A stretch of DNA of 64,000 nt, from positions 514,227-578,226 of the forward strand of contig NZ_JAFFOB010000015.1 of NCBI RefSeq assembly GCF_016918935.1, written 5' to 3'. Below the pieces are notes generated by a model, which was not told where the DNA came from, did no database searches, and worked only from the letters and a program-made list of their open reading frames with translations. Below, in pieces: positions 52,856-63,927 of the stretch. This stretch comes from Roseitranquillus sediminis (GTDB lineage Bacteria; Pseudomonadota; Alphaproteobacteria; Rhodobacterales; Rhodobacteraceae). Position 1 is the stretch's first letter. Every line of letters begins with the position of its first letter. The translations under genes were made by a program, and so were the position numbers.

Positions 52856-53916
52856 AGGCGGACGTCCTGTCGCAGGTCTTCGACAGCCTGCCGTCTCCCA
52901 TGATGATCGTGCGCCTGGACGGCGGGATCGAGCGCCTTAACGCCGCGGCTGCCTCGCTGCTGGACCTCGGCCTGGACGCGCATCTGCCGAACCTGCTGGA
53001 ACTCTGCCGCAGTCTGGACCGCGGCGCGACGAACGTGCTCGAGCGCTGCGCCGGCTCGGCCGGGTGGCAGCCTCTGTCTGTCGAGCTGACGCGGGGCGGC
53101 CACGCGGGCCTGAGAGTCGCGATGACCGGCCGCGGCTTGGTTGATGCGGAAAATCGCACCCTCCGGGTTCTCCTGCTGGCCGACCGCTCCGACAATGTGC
53201 ATTTCGAGGAGCATCGCCGCCTGATCCGGCTGTTGAACAGCGAACTCGCGGAGCAGCAGAGGTTGCGCGAGCAGCTCGACGAGGCTCTCAATCGAGAGCG
53301 GCAGCTCCACGAGGAGCTCGTGCACCGGATGAAGAACAATCTCAGCATGCTGAGCGTCATCATCCGGTCGCGCAAGGCGGCGTCCCGCGATCCGAACGTG
53401 AACCAGGCGCTGAGCGACATCGAGGGGCGGATCAGGTCGATCGCGCTTGTGCACGAGATGCTGGACGGGACGCGCGGCCTGGAGGTCGTCGAAGCGTCGG
53501 ACCTCCTGGGCAAGCTCTGCGCGACCATGCGCGACTCGGTCGCGCCGCCCAACGTCGAGGTGACGTGGGACCTAGAACCGTCGCGTCTTCACATCACCGA
53601 TGCGACGCCGCTCTGCCTCCTCGTGAATGAGCTGGTGACGAACGCAATGAAGCATGGCTTCCCCCAGGGCGGGCCGGGGCGCGTCACGATCGGCCTGCGA
53701 CGCCTGTGTGGAGCGCTGGAACTACGAGTGACGGACGACGGCGCCGGCATGACGTCCGACGCGGGCCAAGGGACGGGAAGCCGAATCGTCGAGGCGCTGG
53801 CCATGCAGATGGATGCGGAGCTGAGCCGGGAGACCGGCCCTGGCGTGCACTGGCGCCTTCTTTTCAAACCCGCCGACCCGGATGGCGGCCGCCGGAGCGT
53901 GGGCGACGCCGCCTGA
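52852..53916 (+). CDS. Soluble HisKA_2-type sensor histidine kinase
   Basis: A 354-residue kinase without membrane segments. A degenerate PAS domain (QVFDSLPSPMMIVRLDGGIERLN) occupies residues 8-115. A coiled coil follows (about 122-155), then the phospho-acceptor H158 in the LVHRMKNNL motif of HisKA_2/HPK11-type kinases, an N box (LVNELVTNAMKHGF) and a G box (VTDDGAGM). It is coupled to the methanogen-output-domain gene. Similar pairs feed general stress pathways in alphaproteobacteria, but no response regulator is encoded here. Confidence 0.85.
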   Translation: MKADVLSQVFDSLPSPMMIVRLDGGIERLNAAAASLLDLGLDAHLPNLLELCRSLDRGATNVLERCAGSAGWQPLSVELTRGGHAGLRVAMTGRGLVDAENRTLRVLLLADRSDNVHFEEHRRLIRLLNSELAEQQRLREQLDEALNRERQLHEELVHRMKNNLSMLSVIIRSRKAASRDPNVNQALSDIEGRIRSIALVHEMLDGTRGLEVVEASDLLGKLCATMRDSVAPPNVEVTWDLEPSRLHITDATPLCLLVNELVTNAMKHGFPQGGPGRVTIGLRRLCGALELRVTDDGAGMTSDAGQGTGSRIVEALAMQMDAELSRETGPGVHWRLLFKPADPDGGRRSVGDAA

Positions 53917-53927
53917 CATCCGCCGGT

Positions 53928-55001
53928 TCAGGCACGGAAGTGCTTGGAGAGCTTGAGGCCCTGGCCCTGGTAATTCGAGGCCAGAGGCGCGCCGTAGAGG
54001 CGATCCGGCTCCGCGACCATCCTCTCGTAGACAAGCCGCCCGACGACCTGGCCATGCTCGAGAACGAACGGCGCCTCGTGGCAGCGCACCTCGAGCACGC
54101 CGCGCGAGCCTGCACCCCCGGCCTCGGCCCAGCCAAAGCCGGGGTCGAAGAAGCCAGCATAGTGGACGCGGAACTCGCCCACCATGGCGAGGTACGGCGC
54201 CATCTCCGCGGCATGATCGGGGGGGATCGTCACGGCCTCGCGACTGACGAGGATGTAGAACGCACCGGGATCGAGGATGATGCGACCGTCCCGAGCGTGC
54301 ACCTCTTCCCAGAAGTCGGACGGCGCATAGTGGTTGAGTCGATCGAGGGCTATGAGGCCGGTGTGCGGTTTAGCGCGCCAGCCCACCATGCTGCCGTCCG
54401 CCGGGCGCAGGTCGACCGAGAAGCCAAGACCGTCGGAGATCATCGCCTCGCCATTCACCAGCGGCGCACGCGCGTGCAGATGCCGGAGCGTGTCGTCGTC
54501 GAGTGCGGAGCGGCCGCGCCGGAACCGCACCTGGTTGAGCCGCTGGCCCGCCCGCGCGAGCACCGAAAACGAGCGGGGGCAGATCTCGGCGTAGAGCGGT
54601 CCGCGATAGGCGCGCGGGATCCGGTCGAACTCGGTCCCGCCGTCGGTGATCGCCCGGGTCAGAAGGTCGAGCCGACCGGTAGAAGACTTGGCGTTGGCCA
54701 CGGCCGAGACGTCATCCGGCAGCGCGAGGCGCTCGGCCATCTCGACCAGATAGACGCAGCCCTTCTCCAGTACGGCACCGTCCCCGAGGTCGATCTCGTG
54801 CATGGCGAGGCCGCCCAGCCGATGGGCGACGGTATGGCCCTCTCCCGGAAGGAAAGAGGCGCGGATGCGCCACGCACGCCGGCCCAACCTCAGATCAAGG
54901 GAGGCGGGCTGAAGCTGGTTTGGCTCCACCTCGCCGATGATCGCGCCGCCCGCGACCAGGTCGCGGATCATGCGATCCGGCAGGACCCCAGCAGCGCTCA
55001 T
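53928..55001 (-). CDS. dcd: 2'-Deoxycytidine 5'-triphosphate deaminase
   Basis: A 357-residue protein of the long alphaproteobacterial type with two tandem dUTPase/dCTP deaminase-like halves. In the first half NQLQPASLDLRLG and NAKSSTGRLDLLTR are visible. In the second SDGLGFSVDLRP and HYAGFFDPGFGWAEAG carry the trimeric active-site signature. It deaminates dCTP to dUTP for dTMP synthesis. It converges with the kinase gene, leaving 11 bases, and is followed on the + strand side by tRNA-Pro. Confidence 0.9.
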   Translation of the reverse strand: MSAAGVLPDRMIRDLVAGGAIIGEVEPNQLQPASLDLRLGRRAWRIRASFLPGEGHTVAHRLGGLAMHEIDLGDGAVLEKGCVYLVEMAERLALPDDVSAVANAKSSTGRLDLLTRAITDGGTEFDRIPRAYRGPLYAEICPRSFSVLARAGQRLNQVRFRRGRSALDDDTLRHLHARAPLVNGEAMISDGLGFSVDLRPADGSMVGWRAKPHTGLIALDRLNHYAPSDFWEEVHARDGRIILDPGAFYILVSREAVTIPPDHAAEMAPYLAMVGEFRVHYAGFFDPGFGWAEAGGAGSRGVLEVRCHEAPFVLEHGQVVGRLVYERMVAEPDRLYGAPLASNYQGQGLKLSKHFRA

Positions 55002-55032
55002 TCAGCCGTGCCGAGGTGAAGTGTCGGAATGG

Positions 55033-55107
55033 TCGGGCTAGCAGGATTCGAACCTGCGACCTTCCGTCCCCCAGACGGACGCGCTAACCAGGCTGCGCCA
55101 TAGCCCG
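55033..55107 (-). tRNA. tRNA-Pro (anticodon GGG)
   Basis: A complete cloverleaf on the minus strand: acceptor CGGGCTA/TAGCCCG with discriminator A, D arm GCGC...GCGC, anticodon arm TCCGT-CTGGGGG-ACGGA (anticodon GGG), variable AGGTC, T arm GCAGG-TTCGAAT-CCTGC. 75 bases; CCA is not encoded. It lies downstream of merR and ihfA. There are no integrase or repeat sequences next to it. Confidence 0.95.
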
Positions 55108-55169
55108 ACACGGCGCCTTCATAGCTGATCGGCCGATGGGGGCAAGGGGGTGGCGGCACTGTCGCTGGA

Positions 55170-55916
55170 TCAGTTCTGGCGGGCGGGGGAGGCGAGGCGA
55201 TTGCGAAGCGCCTGCAGCCTCCGCCACGCCTCTCGTGCGGCAGCCGGGTCAAGCTCGCCCGCCCGCTGCACCAGCGAAGCAACCACCGTCTGCGTCTGGT
55301 CGTCTGCCTCGGCCGCCGGCGGGGCGGCGGGTTCATCGGCGATCTCTGGTGCGTGTGCCTCTTCGGCCGGCGCAGGTTTGGAGTGGCCGGCGAACGGCAG
55401 GTGCACGACACGCGCCGCCTCGCCCAGACGGAGCGGGGCGTCGGCTGCGCTCGGGCGGTCGGCGGTAGCAGGTACCCCTGCCGGAAGGGTTGGAGCCGCT
55501 TCAGGCCGCTCGTCAGGCGCAGCCTCCTCCTGCGGTGGCGCGGGCTGTTCCGCTCCGTCATTGTCGATCGGTACCGTGTCCTGTGCCTCCTGCGGCTCGG
55601 GCCGAGCGGAGACCTGCGGCGCCGCTCCGGCCATCTCTGCCGTCGCTGCCTCGGCGAGTGAAGCGACATGGCCGACGCCACGTTCGCGCAGCACCTTCTG
55701 GACGCCGCGGATCGTCAGCCCGTCATCGTGGAGGAGCCTCTTGATTCCGCCAAGCAGGGCCACGTCCGCCGGTCGGTAGTAGCGTCGTCCACCGGCGCGC
55801 TTGATCGGGCGGACCTGACTGAACTTGGTCTCCCAGAAGCGCAGCACATGCGCCTGCAGGTCCAGCGCTTCGGCGACCTCGCTGATGGTACGGAATGCGT
55901 CAGGCGATTTTGCCAC
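55170..55916 (-). CDS. MerR-family transcriptional regulator
   Basis: A 248-residue protein. Residues 8-80 are a MerR winged helix ([43 protein letters not shown]). The remaining part is a long Ala/Pro/Glu-rich disordered stretch that ends in a helix ([15 protein letters not shown]). The standard MerR effector-binding Cys motifs are absent. It is encoded 8 bases after ihfA, an order conserved in Rhodobacterales, but its targets are not evident from the sequence. Confidence 0.88.
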   Translation of the reverse strand: MAKSPDAFRTISEVAEALDLQAHVLRFWETKFSQVRPIKRAGGRRYYRPADVALLGGIKRLLHDDGLTIRGVQKVLRERGVGHVASLAEAATAEMAGAAPQVSARPEPQEAQDTVPIDNDGAEQPAPPQEEAAPDERPEAAPTLPAGVPATADRPSAADAPLRLGEAARVVHLPFAGHSKPAPAEEAHAPEIADEPAAPPAAEADDQTQTVVASLVQRAGELDPAAAREAWRRLQALRNRLASPARQN

Positions 55917-55924
55917 CGGCGCCC

Positions 55925-56227
55925 TCAGCGCTTGTTGCCCGAGGCAACACGGTCCTTCATCAGGTGCGACGGGCGAAAGGTCAGCACGCGGCGGGGGTGG
56001 ATCGGCACCTCCTCGCCCGTTTTCGGATTGCGTCCCATGCGCGCCGACTTTTCGCGCACGCTGAACGTCCCGAAGGACGATATCTTGACGCTCTCCCCCC
56101 TGACGAGTGCATCGGACATGTGCTTGAGGACGCTTTCGACGAGTTGCGCGGATTCGTTGCGGGACAGGCCGACCTCACGAAACACCGCCTCGCTCAGGTC
56201 CATCCGGGTGAGCGTCTTGTCGGACAT
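55925..56227 (-). CDS. ihfA: Integration host factor subunit alpha
   Basis: A 100-residue DNA-bending protein of the HU/IHF family. The DNA-binding arm carries the signature [17 protein letters not shown] and the preceding [13 protein letters not shown] strand. Length and the location between fabH and merR are as expected in Rhodobacterales. The upstream GGGGGGATC precedes the ATG. It works as a heterodimer with IhfB, encoded elsewhere. Confidence 0.95.
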   Translation of the reverse strand: MSDKTLTRMDLSEAVFREVGLSRNESAQLVESVLKHMSDALVRGESVKISSFGTFSVREKSARMGRNPKTGEEVPIHPRRVLTFRPSHLMKDRVASGNKR

Positions 56228-56300
56228 GCTGATCCCCCCTGTGACCGCCCAAGGATAGGCGGGAGTTTTTACCTGTCAAACAATAACTTGCATCGCAGCG

Positions 56301-57272
56301 TCACCAGCGGATGACAACCGAGCCCCAGGCAAGGCCGCCGCCAATGGCCTCGACCACGACAAGGTCCCCCTGCTTGATCCGCCCCGAGGCGCAGCCGACG
56401 GAGAGGGCCAGCGGGATCGAAGCGGCGGACGTGTTGCCGTGATCCTGGACCGTGACGATCACGCGCTCCATCGAGACGCCCATCCGCGCCGCCGTCGCCT
56501 TGATGATCCTGAGGTTCGCCTGGTGCGGCACGATCCAATCGACATCCGCGCCGACCTTGCCGATCCTCGCCAGCGACGTCTCGGCCGTGCGGGACAGCTT
56601 GTCGACCGCGTGGCGGAAAACCTCCTTGCCCTGCATCCGCAGGAAACCGGAGGACTGGGTGGAGACGCCGCCGTCGACATAGAGGATGTCGCGCAGCGTC
56701 CCGTCCGACTGCAGGTCCGAGGAGAGGAGGCCGCGATCCTCGGCGGTGCCTTCGCCCACGGCCGCCTCAAGAACGACGGCGCCCGCGCCGTCGCCGAAGA
56801 GGACGCAAGTTGTCCGGTCGGTCCAGTCCATGATGCGGCTAAAGGTTTCGGCGCCGATAACCAGGACCCGCTGCGCCTGTCCGGAGAGGATGAGGGCGTT
56901 GGCGCTCACGAGGGCATAGACGAAGCCCGCGCACACCGCCTGCACGTCGAAGGCGAAGCCGCGCGTCATGCCGAGCCGCGCCTGGACCATCGTCGCCGCC
57001 GACGGGAAGATCAGGTCCGCGGTCGATGTCGCGAGGATGATCGCGTCGAGGTCGTTGGGAGCAAGCCCTGCGTTGCCGAGCGCCTCAAGGGCGGCCGCGA
57101 GGGCGAGGTCGGACGTGCTCTCGCCCTCTGCCGCGAAATGTCGCCGCTCGATGCCGGTGCGTGCGCGAATCCACTCGTCAGACGTGTCGAGGCTCGCCTC
57201 GAACTCGACGTTCGGTACGACCCGCTCGGGCAGATAGTGCCCGACACTCCGCACCACGGCGCGTGTCGTCAT
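56301..57272 (-). CDS. fabH: 3-Oxoacyl-ACP synthase III
   Basis: A 323-residue KASIII that condenses acetyl-CoA with malonyl-ACP to start fatty-acid synthesis. The catalytic triad C114 (DVQAVCAGFVYAL), H250 (PHQANLRI) and N280 (DHGNTSAAS) is intact. The start overlaps the plsX stop (ATGA). The order plsX-fabH-ihfA is the usual one in alphaproteobacteria. Confidence 0.96.
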   Translation of the reverse strand: MTTRAVVRSVGHYLPERVVPNVEFEASLDTSDEWIRARTGIERRHFAAEGESTSDLALAAALEALGNAGLAPNDLDAIILATSTADLIFPSAATMVQARLGMTRGFAFDVQAVCAGFVYALVSANALILSGQAQRVLVIGAETFSRIMDWTDRTTCVLFGDGAGAVVLEAAVGEGTAEDRGLLSSDLQSDGTLRDILYVDGGVSTQSSGFLRMQGKEVFRHAVDKLSRTAETSLARIGKVGADVDWIVPHQANLRIIKATAARMGVSMERVIVTVQDHGNTSAASIPLALSVGCASGRIKQGDLVVVEAIGGGLAWGSVVIRW

Positions 57273-58372
57273 GCGGGCGACCCGTCCCTTGCAGCCTCCG
57301 GTGGTTCACCTTGGTCGATGAGTCCAGCGGACGCAACCCGCGCCGCCAGCTTCTCATTGAAGCCCGACCGGGCAAGGGTGAAGGCCAGCTTGATCGCCGC
57401 CGCGACGCCGGTCTCGTCCGCGCTGCCGTGCGACTTGACGATGGTTCCGTTGAGCCCGAGGAACACGCCGCCGTTGACGCGCCGCGGGTCGATCCGCCTC
57501 TGCAAGCGCTTCAGCGACGTGAGCGCGAGCAGTGCGGCGACACGGCTGAGGGGCGTGAACTCGAAGGCCTCGCGCAGCAGGTCGCCGATCAGCTTGGCCG
57601 TGCCTTCGCCGGTCTTGAGGGCGACGTTGCCGGTGAAGCCGTCCGTCACGATGACGTCCACGCGCGAGGAGGGGATGTCGCCGCCTTCGACGAAACCGAC
57701 GAACTCGATCCCGGCGCTTTCGGCATGCGATTCGATCAGGTCGTGGGCCTCGCGCAGCTCGGCCCGGCCCTTGTGCTCCTCGGTGCCGACGTTGAGCAGG
57801 CCAATCCGCGGCCGCTGCAGGCCTAGTCCGTTGCGGGCGTAGGAGGCGCCCATCAATGCGTACTGGAAGAGGTCGCGGGCATCGGCACGGATGTCGGCGC
57901 CGACGTCGAGCATGACGTTGAAGCCGCCGGTGTTACGCGAGGGCCACAGGCAGGCGATAGCTGGGCGGTCGACCCCTGGCAGCTTGCGAAGGCGAACCAT
58001 GCTGAGCGCCATCAGCGCGCCGGTGTTGCCGCAGCTTACCGTTGCGGCCGCTTCGCCGTCTCGCACCGCCTCGATCGCGGACCACATCGAGGTGCCCTTG
58101 CCGTGCCGCATCACGTGGCTCGGCTTGGCTTCCATGCTGACGACGTCCGCCGCGTCGCGCACCTCGCAGAGGTGTGCGATATTGCGTCGCGCGATCAGGT
58201 GCTCAAGCTCGTCACGCGGCCCGTGGACGAGGAACCGGATCTCGGGGTTCTTCTGAGCCGACGCGGCGATGCCGGCGACCACGGCCGCCGGCCCCCTGTC
58301 GCCACCCATCGCATCGACCGAGATGACCACCGGTTTAGGTGACTGCTCGGATCTCTCGCTGGACGGCGCCAT
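57269..58372 (-). CDS. plsX: Phosphate acyltransferase PlsX
   Basis: A 367-residue enzyme making acyl-phosphate from acyl-ACP for phospholipid synthesis. Signature segments VISVDAMGGDRGP, SCGNTGALMALSM, LLNVGTEEHKG and VDVIVTDGFTGNVALKT are present. The ATG at 58372 is chosen because the family starts shortly before VDAMGGD; earlier codons overlap rpmF. It is coupled to fabH. Confidence 0.95.
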   Translation of the reverse strand: MAPSSERSEQSPKPVVISVDAMGGDRGPAAVVAGIAASAQKNPEIRFLVHGPRDELEHLIARRNIAHLCEVRDAADVVSMEAKPSHVMRHGKGTSMWSAIEAVRDGEAAATVSCGNTGALMALSMVRLRKLPGVDRPAIACLWPSRNTGGFNVMLDVGADIRADARDLFQYALMGASYARNGLGLQRPRIGLLNVGTEEHKGRAELREAHDLIESHAESAGIEFVGFVEGGDIPSSRVDVIVTDGFTGNVALKTGEGTAKLIGDLLREAFEFTPLSRVAALLALTSLKRLQRRIDPRRVNGGVFLGLNGTIVKSHGSADETGVAAAIKLAFTLARSGFNEKLAARVASAGLIDQGEPPEAARDGSPA

Positions 58373-58397
58373 GCGGCGGGGGCAATGACGCTGGCGC

Positions 58398-58604
58398 TCA
58401 GGCCGCGTCTTCGTCCAGATCGATCTCGTCGGTCCGGGCGACCACCTCGCGGTCGGCATAGTGACCGCAGGCGCCGCAGACGTGGTGCGGCCGCTTCAGC
58501 TCGCCGCAATTGGGGCATTCGGCCGGATTCGCCGCCACGAGCGCGTCGTGGGCCCGGCGCATGTTGCGGCGGGACTTGGTTACCTTGTTCTGCGGGACGG
58601 CCAT
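58398..58604 (-). CDS. rpmF: 50S ribosomal protein L32
   Basis: A 68-residue ribosomal protein with typical N terminus [20 protein letters not shown] and a zinc ribbon of C30-x2-C33 and C43-x2-C46. An RBS-like AGGTTAAGGAC lies directly before the ATG. The order DUF177-rpmF-plsX-fabH is conserved in many bacteria. Confidence 0.97.
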   Translation of the reverse strand: MAVPQNKVTKSRRNMRRAHDALVAANPAECPNCGELKRPHHVCGACGHYADREVVARTDEIDLDEDAA

Positions 58605-58762
58605 GTCCTTAACCTCGATATGCTGAAGGGCTGCGCCCCTTGGTCCGACGGCGGGCCGGCGCTCCGACGGAGCCCGGTGCGAACGAGGGCGGGAACATAC
58701 TGCGATTCTGTCTCGGTGCAAGCCCCTTCTGCCAATCGGCATTCTCTCACGTCGGCCCCGCC

Positions 58763-59311
58763 TCAGCCGTCGTCTTCGCGATCGCCCATGAGCTTGCCGA
58801 GACCGGCGAAGGGCCGCGTATCCTCGTCTCTCATCGGCTTCACGCCCGGAGCGGCAAACGCTGTCTCGTCGGCTTCTACTCCCTCTGCACGGGGCCATTG
58901 CGGCAGCGCCAGCAACAGCGCTTCTGCCATCACGGCGCCAAGGTCGAGCGTCGCGGGCAGCGGCTCGACCGTCTCGTCCGGCATCTCGACCTCCCCCTCC
59001 TCCGGTGCCTCCGGGAGCGCGGCGAGGTAGCGTCGCTCGATGCTTTCGTCGAGACGCGAGGTCACCGGCGCCAGCGTCACGCTGCATGGCTGCACCACGG
59101 TCGCACCGAGTTCAGCGAAGAGGTACCAGTCGCGGCGCCCGTGCGGCTCCAGCCGGCCGGCGAACCTCAGCTTGCGGATCTTGGGGATGTCCAATCGCTC
59201 GGCCAGTGCCGCCCGCGTCTCTGCGTCCGGCACGAGCTCGAAGGTTTCGAGCGCTCGAGAAGTATCGCCGAGGCGGACGACGTGACTCCAGGGTTCCACG
59301 GGCTGAGGCAT
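58763..59311 (-). CDS. YceD/DUF177 family protein
   Basis: A 182-residue protein of the YceD family encoded ahead of rpmF, where it influences 23S rRNA in several organisms. Conserved pieces are [38 protein letters not shown] and [18 protein letters not shown], followed by [14 protein letters not shown]. The Cys of the QPCSVTL motif is conserved in the family, although the second Cys usual in other versions is not visible. The start at 59311 matches the family N terminus. Confidence 0.9.
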   Translation of the reverse strand: MPQPVEPWSHVVRLGDTSRALETFELVPDAETRAALAERLDIPKIRKLRFAGRLEPHGRRDWYLFAELGATVVQPCSVTLAPVTSRLDESIERRYLAALPEAPEEGEVEMPDETVEPLPATLDLGAVMAEALLLALPQWPRAEGVEADETAFAAPGVKPMRDEDTRPFAGLGKLMGDREDDG

Positions 59312-59389
59312 CTTGCGCTCCGTTCTTGAAGAGAGGCGGTCGCTTATGTAAGCGATTGGCCGGACGAGGGCTGTGAGGATGAGACCAGG

Positions 59390-59842
59390 ATGGGACTGAT
59401 CGCAAGGGCCGGGCGTCTGGCGGTCGTCCTGTCGTTCGCGGTCGCCGCGGCCTGCACGACGATCTACCGCAATCACGGGTACGTGCCGCCGGACGAGGAT
59501 CTGGCGCTTGTGGACGTGGGCGACAGTCGCGCGGAGGTCCAGGAGGCAGTCGGGCCGCCGACCGCGACCGGAGTCCTGACCGAAGAAGGTTGGTACTACG
59601 TCAAGAGCCGTTACCGTGAGTACGGCTGGCAGGAGCCGGTCGAGGTCGACCGCGAGGTCGTCGCGATTTCCTTCGCCGGCGACCGCGTGACCAATGTCGA
59701 GCGTTTCGGGCTCGAGGAAGGCCGCGTCGTGCCGATCTCGCGCCGCGTGACCGACCGCAATACAACCGGCGTCGGTTTCCTGCAGCAGCTCTTTGGCAAC
59801 CTCGGCAACTTCAATCCCGCCGACTTCTTCAACGAAAACTAG
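59390..59842 (+). CDS. bamE: Outer-membrane protein assembly factor BamE-like lipoprotein
   Basis: A 150-residue lipoprotein with signal and lipobox AAAC (C22). The SmpA/OmlA fold is recognised from DLALVDVGDSRAEVQEAVGPP, the WYYVKSRYREYGW segment and the VVAISFAGDRVTNVERFGLE strand pair. BamE stabilises the BamA-BamD complex. It diverges from DUF177, the usual arrangement in Rhodobacterales. Confidence 0.9.
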   Translation: MGLIARAGRLAVVLSFAVAAACTTIYRNHGYVPPDEDLALVDVGDSRAEVQEAVGPPTATGVLTEEGWYYVKSRYREYGWQEPVEVDREVVAISFAGDRVTNVERFGLEEGRVVPISRRVTDRNTTGVGFLQQLFGNLGNFNPADFFNEN

Positions 59843-59847
59843 GCGGC

Positions 59848-60258
59848 TCAGGCTTCGCGAGCCTCCTCCGTCTCCGGCTCGAAGTTCAGCGCCACGCCGT
59901 TGATGCAGTAGCGTAGCCCCGTCGGCTGCGGACCGTCGGGGAAGACGTGCCCCAGATGCGCCTCGCAGCGGTCGCAGTGCACCTCGGTGCGGCGCATGAA
60001 GAAGCTGCGATCCTCCTTCTCGCCGACCGGCGCGCCCTCCGCCGGCTGCCAGAACGACGGCCAGCCCGTACCCGAGTCGAACTTGTGCTCCTGGTCGAAG
60101 AGCGGTGCGCCGCAGCAGACACAGGTGAAGGTGCCGGGTTCCTTGGGGAAGCTGTCGTGGGTGAAGGCCCGCTCGGTCCCGTGCTTGCGGGTCACCTTGT
60201 AGGCCAGGGGATCCAGCTGCTCGCGCCATTCGGCGTCCGACTTCACGACTTTGTCCAC
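59848..60258 (-). CDS. msrB: Peptide-methionine (R)-S-oxide reductase
   Basis: A 136-residue enzyme that reduces methionine-R-sulfoxide. Zinc-binding cysteines CVCC and CDRC are visible, with GTGWPSFWQP and the catalytic RYCINGVALNF motif at the C terminus. A GTG at 60258 is taken as start since a GAGGA lies 7 bases upstream and the protein then begins in family style (DKVVKSDAEWREQL). Longer starts at 60294 or 60312 lack a ribosome site. Confidence 0.94.
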   Translation of the reverse strand: MDKVVKSDAEWREQLDPLAYKVTRKHGTERAFTHDSFPKEPGTFTCVCCGAPLFDQEHKFDSGTGWPSFWQPAEGAPVGEKEDRSFFMRRTEVHCDRCEAHLGHVFPDGPQPTGLRYCINGVALNFEPETEEAREA

Positions 60259-60327
60259 GCGCTTGTCCTCGCTTCTTCTGTCCAGCCGCGCCATGATGGC
60301 GGGCACGCACACGATCTAGGAACGGTA

Positions 60328-61092
60328 TTGAGACATCCAAGGCGGGAGGGGCCCGAACCAGGGCTCACGGTGCGGCTGTCGGATGGGCCCGCCGACGTGC
60401 GGCGGGCGCAGCGGCTTAGGCACGTCGCCTTCATCGACGCCGTCGGAAACGCGTCGCGGCCGGACCGTCTGGACCGGGACCCGCTCGACGCGCTCTGCCG
60501 CCACATGCTGGTCGAGTCCCGGCGTGGCAGGCTGCTCTGCACCTGTCGCCTGCTACCGCTCCGCGACGGGCGCGAGATCGACCGGAGCCATGCCGCGCGC
60601 CACTATGACCTCAGCGCCCTTGCGCACTACGACCGTCCGATGATCGAGGTGGCGCGGTTCTGCGTCCGGCCGGGTCTGCGCAACGCAGACGTGCTGCGCG
60701 TCGCCTGGAACTTTCTCGCCCGCTATGTCGAGGAGCAAGATGCGGCAATGCTTTTCGGCTGCTCCTCGTTCCGCGGCGCCGACCCGGAGCGGCACGTGGG
60801 GGCGTTGGCGCTTCTCCGCGACCGGCACCAGGGGCCGGCATGTTGGACGCCGGGCGCGAAGGCGCCGCAGGTGCAGCGCTTCGCCGACCTGCCCCCCTCG
60901 AAGCCCGATCCACGGCGGACGGCGGGCGCGGTGCCACCGTTGCTCCGCGCCTACCTCGCCTTCGGCGGCTGGGTCGGCGACCACGCAGTGATCGACCGGG
61001 ACCTCGACACCCTCCACGTCTTCACTGCCGTCGAGGTCCGCGCGGTTCCGGAACGTCGCGCCCGCTTCCTGCGCCGCGAGGCGGGCGGTTGA
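60328..61092 (+). CDS. olsB: OlsB-like N-acyl amino acid (ornithine) acyltransferase
   Basis: A predicted 254-residue GNAT-like acyltransferase. OlsB adds a 3-hydroxyacyl chain to ornithine, the first step in ornithine lipid formation. Segments FIDAVGNASRPDRLDRDP, CTCRLLPL, IEVARFCVRPGLRNADVLR and AMLFGCSSFRGAD follow the hemolysin/OlsB pattern. No ATG fits; the TTG at 60328 has AGGA 6 bases upstream. The GTG at 60370 is an alternative. An OlsA partner is not next to it. Confidence 0.82.
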   Translation: MRHPRREGPEPGLTVRLSDGPADVRRAQRLRHVAFIDAVGNASRPDRLDRDPLDALCRHMLVESRRGRLLCTCRLLPLRDGREIDRSHAARHYDLSALAHYDRPMIEVARFCVRPGLRNADVLRVAWNFLARYVEEQDAAMLFGCSSFRGADPERHVGALALLRDRHQGPACWTPGAKAPQVQRFADLPPSKPDPRRTAGAVPPLLRAYLAFGGWVGDHAVIDRDLDTLHVFTAVEVRAVPERRARFLRREAGG

Positions 61093-61123
61093 CGGCTCTC
61101 GCGGCCGCGTCTAGCTGCGCCGC

Positions 61124-62938
<1,815 letters not shown>

Positions 62939-63123
62939 AGCGGCGCACCTGACTGCGCAATTCGGAAGCGGGCGGTTCGGAACATCTTGCCGGCGCGGGA
63001 GACGCTCTGAACTAGATGTCTGCAGGAGCCGGATCTCGGGTGGGCCAGAGCTCGTCGAGGCCGCCTCGAACAGGTCCGCACGTCACGCTTGTGGCTGGTC
63101 GAGCCGCGCTTGACGGTCGGCGC

Positions 63124-63927
63124 CTACCGCAGATCCACGCCGCCGGCACAGGCCACGAAGAATGGATTGGCGAAACCTGCCTTGCCGTACCGCAACGGCT
63201 GGCCATCGTCGAGGCGGAGGACCCGGCCACCGGCAGCTCGCAGGATCGCGTCGCCGGCCGCCGTGTCCCATTCCATCGTCCGGCCAAGGCGTGGATAGAG
63301 ATCGGCCTCGCCGGCTGAGACGAGGCAGAACTTCAGCGACGACCCTGCGCTGACTGTCTCGGCGACGTCGTAGCGCGCGATGTAATCGTCCGTCGCCTGA
63401 TCGCGGTGAGACTTTGACGCCACGACTCGCAGCGCCGCCTGGTCCGGCTCAGCCACGCGCAGGGCACGTCGTGCACCGACGGCGCCACGTGCGGGATCCC
63501 CCGTCTCCTCGACCGCCGTCCCGTCCGCTTCCGTCATGAAGAGGCGCCCGCGGGCGGGTGCGTAGACAATGCCGCGGAGGGGCATGCCGTCCTCGACATA
63601 GGCGATGTTGACGGTGAAGTCGCCGCGGCGCCGGACAAACTCCTTGGTTCCGTCGAGCGGATCGACAATCAGGAAGGTCCTGACGTCCTGGTCGTGGCTC
63701 GCCGCCTGCTCCTCCGTCACCAGCGGCACATCGGGGAACTCTTCGCGCAGGCCGGCGGAGATGAGGGCGTCGGCGGCGAGATCCGCACGGGTCACGGGAC
63801 TGTCGTCGGCCTTGGCAGCGGTTTCGAGGTCACCGGACCTGTAGACATCCATTATCGCCGCGCCGGCCTCGAGCGCGAGGCGGCGCATGACTCGGGCGAG
63901 GTGCGCGTGGTCCATCGAGGCCCTCAT
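63124..63927 (-). CDS. cysQ: 3'(2'),5'-Bisphosphate nucleotidase CysQ
   Basis: A 267-residue member of the inositol-monophosphatase fold. It hydrolyses the 3'-phosphate of PAP made in sulphate assimilation. Metal-site residues: E72-E73 in LVTEEQA, D89-P-L-D92-G-T and C-terminal WDTAAGDAIL. The ATG at 63927 overlaps the stop of the upstream gene (ATGA); an ATG 4 codons later is possible. 185 bases separate it from the ABC-F gene, with nothing recognisable in between. Confidence 0.93.
   Translation of the reverse strand: MRASMDHAHLARVMRRLALEAGAAIMDVYRSGDLETAAKADDSPVTRADLAADALISAGLREEFPDVPLVTEEQAASHDQDVRTFLIVDPLDGTKEFVRRRGDFTVNIAYVEDGMPLRGIVYAPARGRLFMTEADGTAVEETGDPARGAVGARRALRVAEPDQAALRVVASKSHRDQATDDYIARYDVAETVSAGSSLKFCLVSAGEADLYPRLGRTMEWDTAAGDAILRAAGGRVLRLDDGQPLRYGKAGFANPFFVACAGGVDLR

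Noticed and set aside
55033..55107. tRNA-Pro as an attachment site for an integrated element
   Set aside because: No integrase, no direct repeat of the tRNA 3' end was noticed, and both sides carry conserved chromosomal genes.
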